A stretch of 8,452 nucleotides of DNA from Nitrospirae bacterium RIFCSPHIGHO2_01_FULL_66_17 (lineage in GTDB: Bacteria > Nitrospirota > Nitrospiria > 2-01-FULL-66-17): assembly GCA_001803875.1 (NCBI GenBank), contig MHEO01000030.1, positions 1 through 8,452 on the forward strand. Direction: 5' to 3'. The notes beneath the pieces were generated by a model. The model searched no databases, was not told the origin of the DNA, and was given only the letters and a program-made list of their open reading frames with translations. A program made the translations under genes and the position numbers. Shown here one piece after another: positions 6,112 to 8,452 of this stretch; positions within the stretch are counted from its first letter, which is position 1; each line of letters opens with the position of its first letter.

Positions 6112-6806
6112 CGCGCCGTGGACTCCGGTCTAGCGTGATGCTGGATCGTTGCCTCGCGCCGAGCGTAGAGGCGGTCGACGTCGACCGGGATCTCGATGGC
6201 GCACCGACGGAGCGCGTCCGCGACCGACCGCAGCGGGAGGCCGATTACCACGAAGCGGTCGCCATCGATCGTCTCGATCAGCCGGCCGCCCTCGCCCTGA
6301 AGCGCATACGCCCCCGCCTTGTCCATCGACTCACCCGTGCGCAGGTACGCGTCGATCTCCCCGTCATCGGCCGCGCGCATCGTGACCGAGGCGGTTTCGC
6401 ACCAGACCTGATCGGCGCGGCCGGGCGCGAGCACCGCGACCGCTGTGACGACGCGGTGGGTGCGTCCGCGGAGCATCGTCAGCATGCGGCGCGCATCGTC
6501 GAGATCGACGGGTTTGCCCAGCGCGAGGCAACGATCTAGCGTCACGCTAGACGCGAGGCAACGATCCAGCGTCACGCTAGAGACGACGTCGTCGAGCACC
6601 ACGACCGTGTCGCTGCCGATGACCACCGCGTCGGGCGATTGGATCGAGCGGGCCTTCTCCAGGGCGAAGTGCATGGCCTGTCGCTCAGGAGGCACGCGGG
6701 GATCGTGAATCTCCTCGTAGCGGGGCGCCGCCACGTCGAACGGCACGCCGAGCAGGCTGACGATCTCGCGCCGGCGGGGCGACGTGGAGGCCAGAATCAG
6801 CCGCAC
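6108..6806 (-). CDS. maf: Maf-type nucleoside triphosphate pyrophosphatase carrying a 20-residue repeat insertion
   Basis: Maf enzymes hydrolyse nucleoside triphosphates (dTTP/UTP or modified pyrimidines, or m7GTP, depending on subfamily) to the monophosphate and pyrophosphate, clearing non-canonical nucleotides in the cytoplasm. Residues 3-13 (LILASTSPRRR) carry the SxSPRR signature. E31/E32, D66 in GSDTVVV, K98 in LGKP and Q170 in AGAYALQGEGG are the expected catalytic or binding positions. Length is 232 aa against about 190-205 for the family. The excess is explained by two in-frame SSVTLDRCLA units (76-95), placed exactly between VLDDVV and LGKP, where homologues have one short turn, and by a repeat-derived C-terminal tail (about 217-226). 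Start is GTG 6804-6806, which overlaps the dus stop by 10 bp; no ATG fits, and the family begins at this point. The stop overlaps the truA start. Whether the enzyme still works with the insertion next to its active-site segment is not known. Confidence 0.92.
   Translation of the reverse strand: MRLILASTSPRRREIVSLLGVPFDVAAPRYEEIHDPRVPPERQAMHFALEKARSIQSPDAVVIGSDTVVVLDDVVSSVTLDRCLASSVTLDRCLALGKPVDLDDARRMLTMLRGRTHRVVTAVAVLAPGRADQVWCETASVTMRAADDGEIDAYLRTGESMDKAGAYALQGEGGRLIETIDGDRFVVIGLPLRSVADALRRCAIEIPVDVDRLYARREATIQHHARPESTAR
6130..6159 (+). repeat. 30-bp repeat, single unit at the end of maf
   Basis: One unit with a C-to-T change (GTGATG instead of GTGACG) and a final C instead of T. It lies in the same orientation as the truA pair. 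In the maf frame (minus strand) it is read as REATIQHHAR, a third reading frame different from those in truA and mid-maf. It is 20 bp before the maf stop and truA start. Confidence 0.93.
6521..6580 (-). repeat. 30-bp repeat, two tandem units inside maf (inverted orientation)
   Basis: Two units (6521-6550, 6551-6580) lie in opposite orientation to those in truA. Read on the minus strand they begin CTAGCGTGACGCT and end CCTCGCG(T/C). As an inverted repeat they match the truA pair at 57 of 60 positions. The first unit contains a perfect 7-1-7 palindrome, CTAGCGTCACGCTAG at 6536-6550. They are translated in the maf frame as SSVTLDRCLA twice. Confidence 0.95.
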
Positions 6807-7909
6807 GCCGCCGTCTCGATGGCCAGGGAGTCGGCGAGGAGATGTTCGACGTCGGCCAGCTCGCGGGCCTGGACGAGCCGGGCGCGGATGCCGGGCTGGT
6901 CTTCGCGGCCCTTGGCGTACCAGCCCAGGTGTTTGCGCATCACGGTGAAGGGGATGGGGCCGCGGAGCCGGTCGAACAGCGCGGCGTGCTCCAGGGCGAC
7001 CCGCCAGCGCTCGGCGAGTTCGACCCGCGGTGGATCGGGCGGCGGCGTGGTCGGATCGGCGCAGGCGGCGCGGATGGCCGCGTTCGCGCGGAAGAACCAG
7101 GGGTTCCCCAGCGCGCCACGGCCGATCAGCACGCCGTGGACCGGGTAACGCCGCACGCGGCGGACCACGTCGGCGGGCGACCCAAGATCGCCGTTGCCCA
7201 GCAGCAGCGTCCCGGTGCCGCGGACGATCCCGGCCGCGCGGCCGATGGCGTCCCAGTCGGCCTCGCCCTGGTAGCGCTGCGCGTGCGTGCGGCCGTGGAT
7301 CGAGATCACGGCGGGCTCCGTTTCCAGCAGCCGGCCGATCCACGACTCAACCGCGACGCGGTCGTAGCCCAACCGGGTCTTCACCGAGACGGGGAGGAGG
7401 CGGCGCGGCCGATCGGCGGCGCCCAGTCGGCGCGCCATCCGTGTGACGGCCTCCACGGTCTCCTCGGGCAGCCCCACGTCGGACAGCGGTCGGCCGTCGG
7501 CCCAATCGCGCGCGCCGGCCTGCGCCGCGCGGACGATGGCCTGAGCGAGATCGGGCGTCTTGATCAACCCCGCCCCGCACCCGTGGGCCGCGACGTTCTT
7601 GTCGGGGCAGCCCATGTTGATGTCCAGGCCGTCGAACCCCAGCGCGCCGACGACGTGGGCGATCCGGTGGAACGCCTCCGGTTCGGAGCCGAAGACCTGG
7701 GCGACGATCGGCCGCTCGCCCGCGTCGTACTCCAGGTGGCGCAAGACCGACGGAATCGCCCGCGAGATGCCCTCGACGTGCGTGAACTCGGTCATCATCA
7801 CGTCGGGCGGTCCATACCGGGCCGTGATGCGCCGACACGCCGCGTCGGTCACGCCGTCCATGGGCGAAAGCCCGACGATCGGTTGGGGAAGTGTGCGCCA
7901 GAAATTCAT
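6797..7909 (-). CDS. dusB: tRNA-dihydrouridine synthase, DusB-like
   Basis: An FMN/NADPH-dependent enzyme that reduces uridines in the D-loop of tRNA. The 370-aa protein shows the TIM-barrel signatures: LSPMDGVTDAACRR (14-27), a PIVAQVFGSEPE strand (67-78), the catalytic motif DINMGCPDKN with Cys101, SVKTRLGYD (175-183), ISIHGRTHAQRYQGEADW (202-219), LLGNGDL (236-242) and the phosphate-binding VLIGRGALGNPWFF (260-273). MRKHLGWYAKG (324-334) begins the C-terminal helical domain and points to the DusB/NifR3 group. There is an insertion of roughly 30 residues (about 133-170) between the catalytic loop and the SVKTR strand compared with E. coli DusB. Start ATG 7907-7909 has no clear Shine-Dalgarno sequence. 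First gene of the dus-maf-truA operon; its last codons overlap maf. Confidence 0.93.
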   Translation of the reverse strand: MNFWRTLPQPIVGLSPMDGVTDAACRRITARYGPPDVMMTEFTHVEGISRAIPSVLRHLEYDAGERPIVAQVFGSEPEAFHRIAHVVGALGFDGLDINMGCPDKNVAAHGCGAGLIKTPDLAQAIVRAAQAGARDWADGRPLSDVGLPEETVEAVTRMARRLGAADRPRRLLPVSVKTRLGYDRVAVESWIGRLLETEPAVISIHGRTHAQRYQGEADWDAIGRAAGIVRGTGTLLLGNGDLGSPADVVRRVRRYPVHGVLIGRGALGNPWFFRANAAIRAACADPTTPPPDPPRVELAERWRVALEHAALFDRLRGPIPFTVMRKHLGWYAKGREDQPGIRARLVQARELADVEHLLADSLAIETAACG

Positions 7910-7934
7910 CGTGCGGTGGCCAAAAGCCGCATGT

Positions 7935-7964
7935 ACCTTACACGACGGCGGGATGGGAAGTCAA
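7935..7964 (-). promoter_or_regulatory. Promoter of the dus-maf-truA operon
   Basis: On the minus strand TTGACT (7959-7964, 5/6 match) is followed after 18 bp by TAAGGT (7935-7940, weak -10 preceded by TG). The transcript would start near 7928, leaving about 19 nt before the dus ATG. The -10 match is poor. Confidence 0.4.
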
Positions 7965-7983
7965 CGCGACGCGGCACGGGCGC

Positions 7984-8009
7984 GAGCGTCATGAGCGAGC
8001 GTCATGAGC
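7984..8009. repeat. Perfect 13-bp tandem repeat between divergent promoters
   Basis: GAGCGTCATGAGC occurs twice head to tail (7984-7996, 7997-8009). Each copy has a TCATGA palindromic core. It lies just upstream of the -35 of the small membrane-protein gene and upstream of the dus promoter, a position suited to a shared operator, though a chance duplication is equally possible. Confidence 0.7.
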
Positions 8010-8010
8010 C

Positions 8011-8039
8011 TTGTGATTTGCTCGTCGTTTGACTATGCT
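8011..8039 (+). promoter_or_regulatory. Promoter of the small membrane-protein gene
   Basis: TTGTGA (8011-8016) and TATGCT (8034-8039) are separated by 17 bp, each a 4/6 match to the sigma-70-type consensus. The transcript would begin near 8046, about 38 nt ahead of the ATG. Confidence 0.4.
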
Positions 8040-8083
8040 GGGGCCAGTCCTTCCACTGTCCCGGTCAACGGTCAGGAGCGTCC

Positions 8084-8320
8084 ATGGACCCGCTGAGTCT
8101 GGTGAACCTCGACCCGTGGTATCTGTTTCTCGGCCTGATCTTCAGCATGATCGGGTTCGGCTATTTCCGCTACGGAAAACGCCAGGGCGATGGTCGGGCG
8201 ATGCTCGTCGGCGTGGTGTTGATGGTCTACCCCTATTTCATTACGAGCCCCCTCGCGGTCGTCGGAGTCGGCGTGCTCCTCATGGCGGGTCCCCTCGTGG
8301 CCAAGCGCCTAGGGTGGTAA
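8084..8320 (+). CDS. Small two-helix inner-membrane protein
   Basis: A 78-aa protein with AGGAG at good spacing before the ATG. Residues about 12-27 (WYLFLGLIFSMIGFGYF) and 38-72 contain hydrophobic segments, giving two or three membrane helices (the second region, MLVGVVLMVYPYFI and LAVVGVGVLLMAGPLVA, could be two short helices or a hairpin). The basic loop FRYGKRQGDGR between them should face the cytoplasm. It resembles a widespread group of small uncharacterised membrane proteins with an YGKRQ-type loop and a PYF motif; function unknown. It is followed after 7 bp by the next gene, so the two probably form an operon. Confidence 0.8.
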   Translation: MDPLSLVNLDPWYLFLGLIFSMIGFGYFRYGKRQGDGRAMLVGVVLMVYPYFITSPLAVVGVGVLLMAGPLVAKRLGW

Positions 8321-8327
8321 CGCGCGG

Positions 8328-8452
8328 ATGACGAGAGGCCGCTCCGGCAAGCTGAAATGGGCGCTGGCGCTCGCGGCGCTCGCGTTGATGCTGGGCGGGG
8401 GAGCCTGGTACTGGATGGCGCGCGACGGCGACGCGCCCGAGTACCAGACGGC
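8328..8452 (+). CDS. Probable periplasmic adaptor (membrane-fusion) protein, N-terminal fragment
   Basis: Only 41 codons are in the window and the frame is open to the edge. The N-terminus is basic (MTRGRSGKLK), followed by a single hydrophobic segment (WALALAALALMLGGGAWYWM, residues 11-30) and then DGDAPEYQT. A short cytoplasmic tail, one membrane anchor and a segment like 'pxYqTapVerGd' are typical of HlyD/MacA-type adaptor subunits of efflux pumps. That reading rests on the last few residues and is tentative; any single-anchor periplasmic protein would also fit. No good ribosome-binding site is seen; the start is 7 bp after the preceding stop, which suggests coupled translation. Confidence 0.45.
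   Translation, partial: MTRGRSGKLKWALALAALALMLGGGAWYWMARDGDAPEYQT

Noticed and set aside
5961..6580. CRISPR array for the 30-bp repeats
   Set aside because: Units are directly adjacent without spacers, occur in both orientations, and lie inside protein-coding genes.
6807..7343. Upstream 179 codons of the maf reading frame
   Set aside because: This part overlaps dus in another frame and has no Maf homology; the family begins exactly at GTG 6806.
6842..8032. Rightward open frame of 396 codons
   Set aside because: Antisense to dus, which has all family motifs; the translation lacks any recognisable domain.

Overview
The window is high-GC DNA, densely coding, from a Gram-negative bacterium: it has a signal-peptide-bearing beta-barrel outer-membrane protein and the start of what looks like a periplasmic adaptor. 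Promoters carry an extended -10 (TGnTATA-type) with poor -35 boxes. I cannot place it to a phylum with confidence. The gene content would suit an environmental lineage such as Nitrospirota, NC10 or a deltaproteobacterial relative, but that is a guess.

Left part (1-2260): a leftward outer-membrane protein gene, cut by the window edge, and a rightward RhlE-type DEAD-box RNA helicase share a divergent control region of 386 bp. The helicase has a long structured leader and ends in a strong intrinsic terminator. Middle (2266-5182): a B12-binding-domain radical SAM protein of 730 aa is probably read from a leaderless mRNA, because its TATAAT lies only 8 bp before the ATG. Two inverted copies of a ~150-bp MITE-like element follow, and they flank one small unrecognised gene (125 aa).

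Right part (5179-7909, leftward): a compact operon dus - maf - truA with overlapping genes, joining two tRNA-modification enzymes and a house-cleaning nucleotide pyrophosphatase. It is invaded by a second repeat family, a 30-bp unit present five times at three sites. A tandem pair is inserted in frame in the middle of Maf. Another pair, in the opposite orientation, is inserted in frame at the N-terminus of TruA. A single copy forms most of the Maf C-terminal tail. The unit is 30 bp (divisible by 3), is open in only three of six frames, and all three open frames are used.

Far right (7910-8452): a divergent control region with a perfect 13-bp tandem repeat, a small two-helix membrane protein, and the first 41 codons of a probable HlyD/MacA-type membrane-fusion protein.

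The most unusual content is the protein-invading 30-bp repeat, which resembles in behaviour the Rickettsia palindromic elements, and the paired MITEs with target-site duplications at CTAG/YTAR-like sites.
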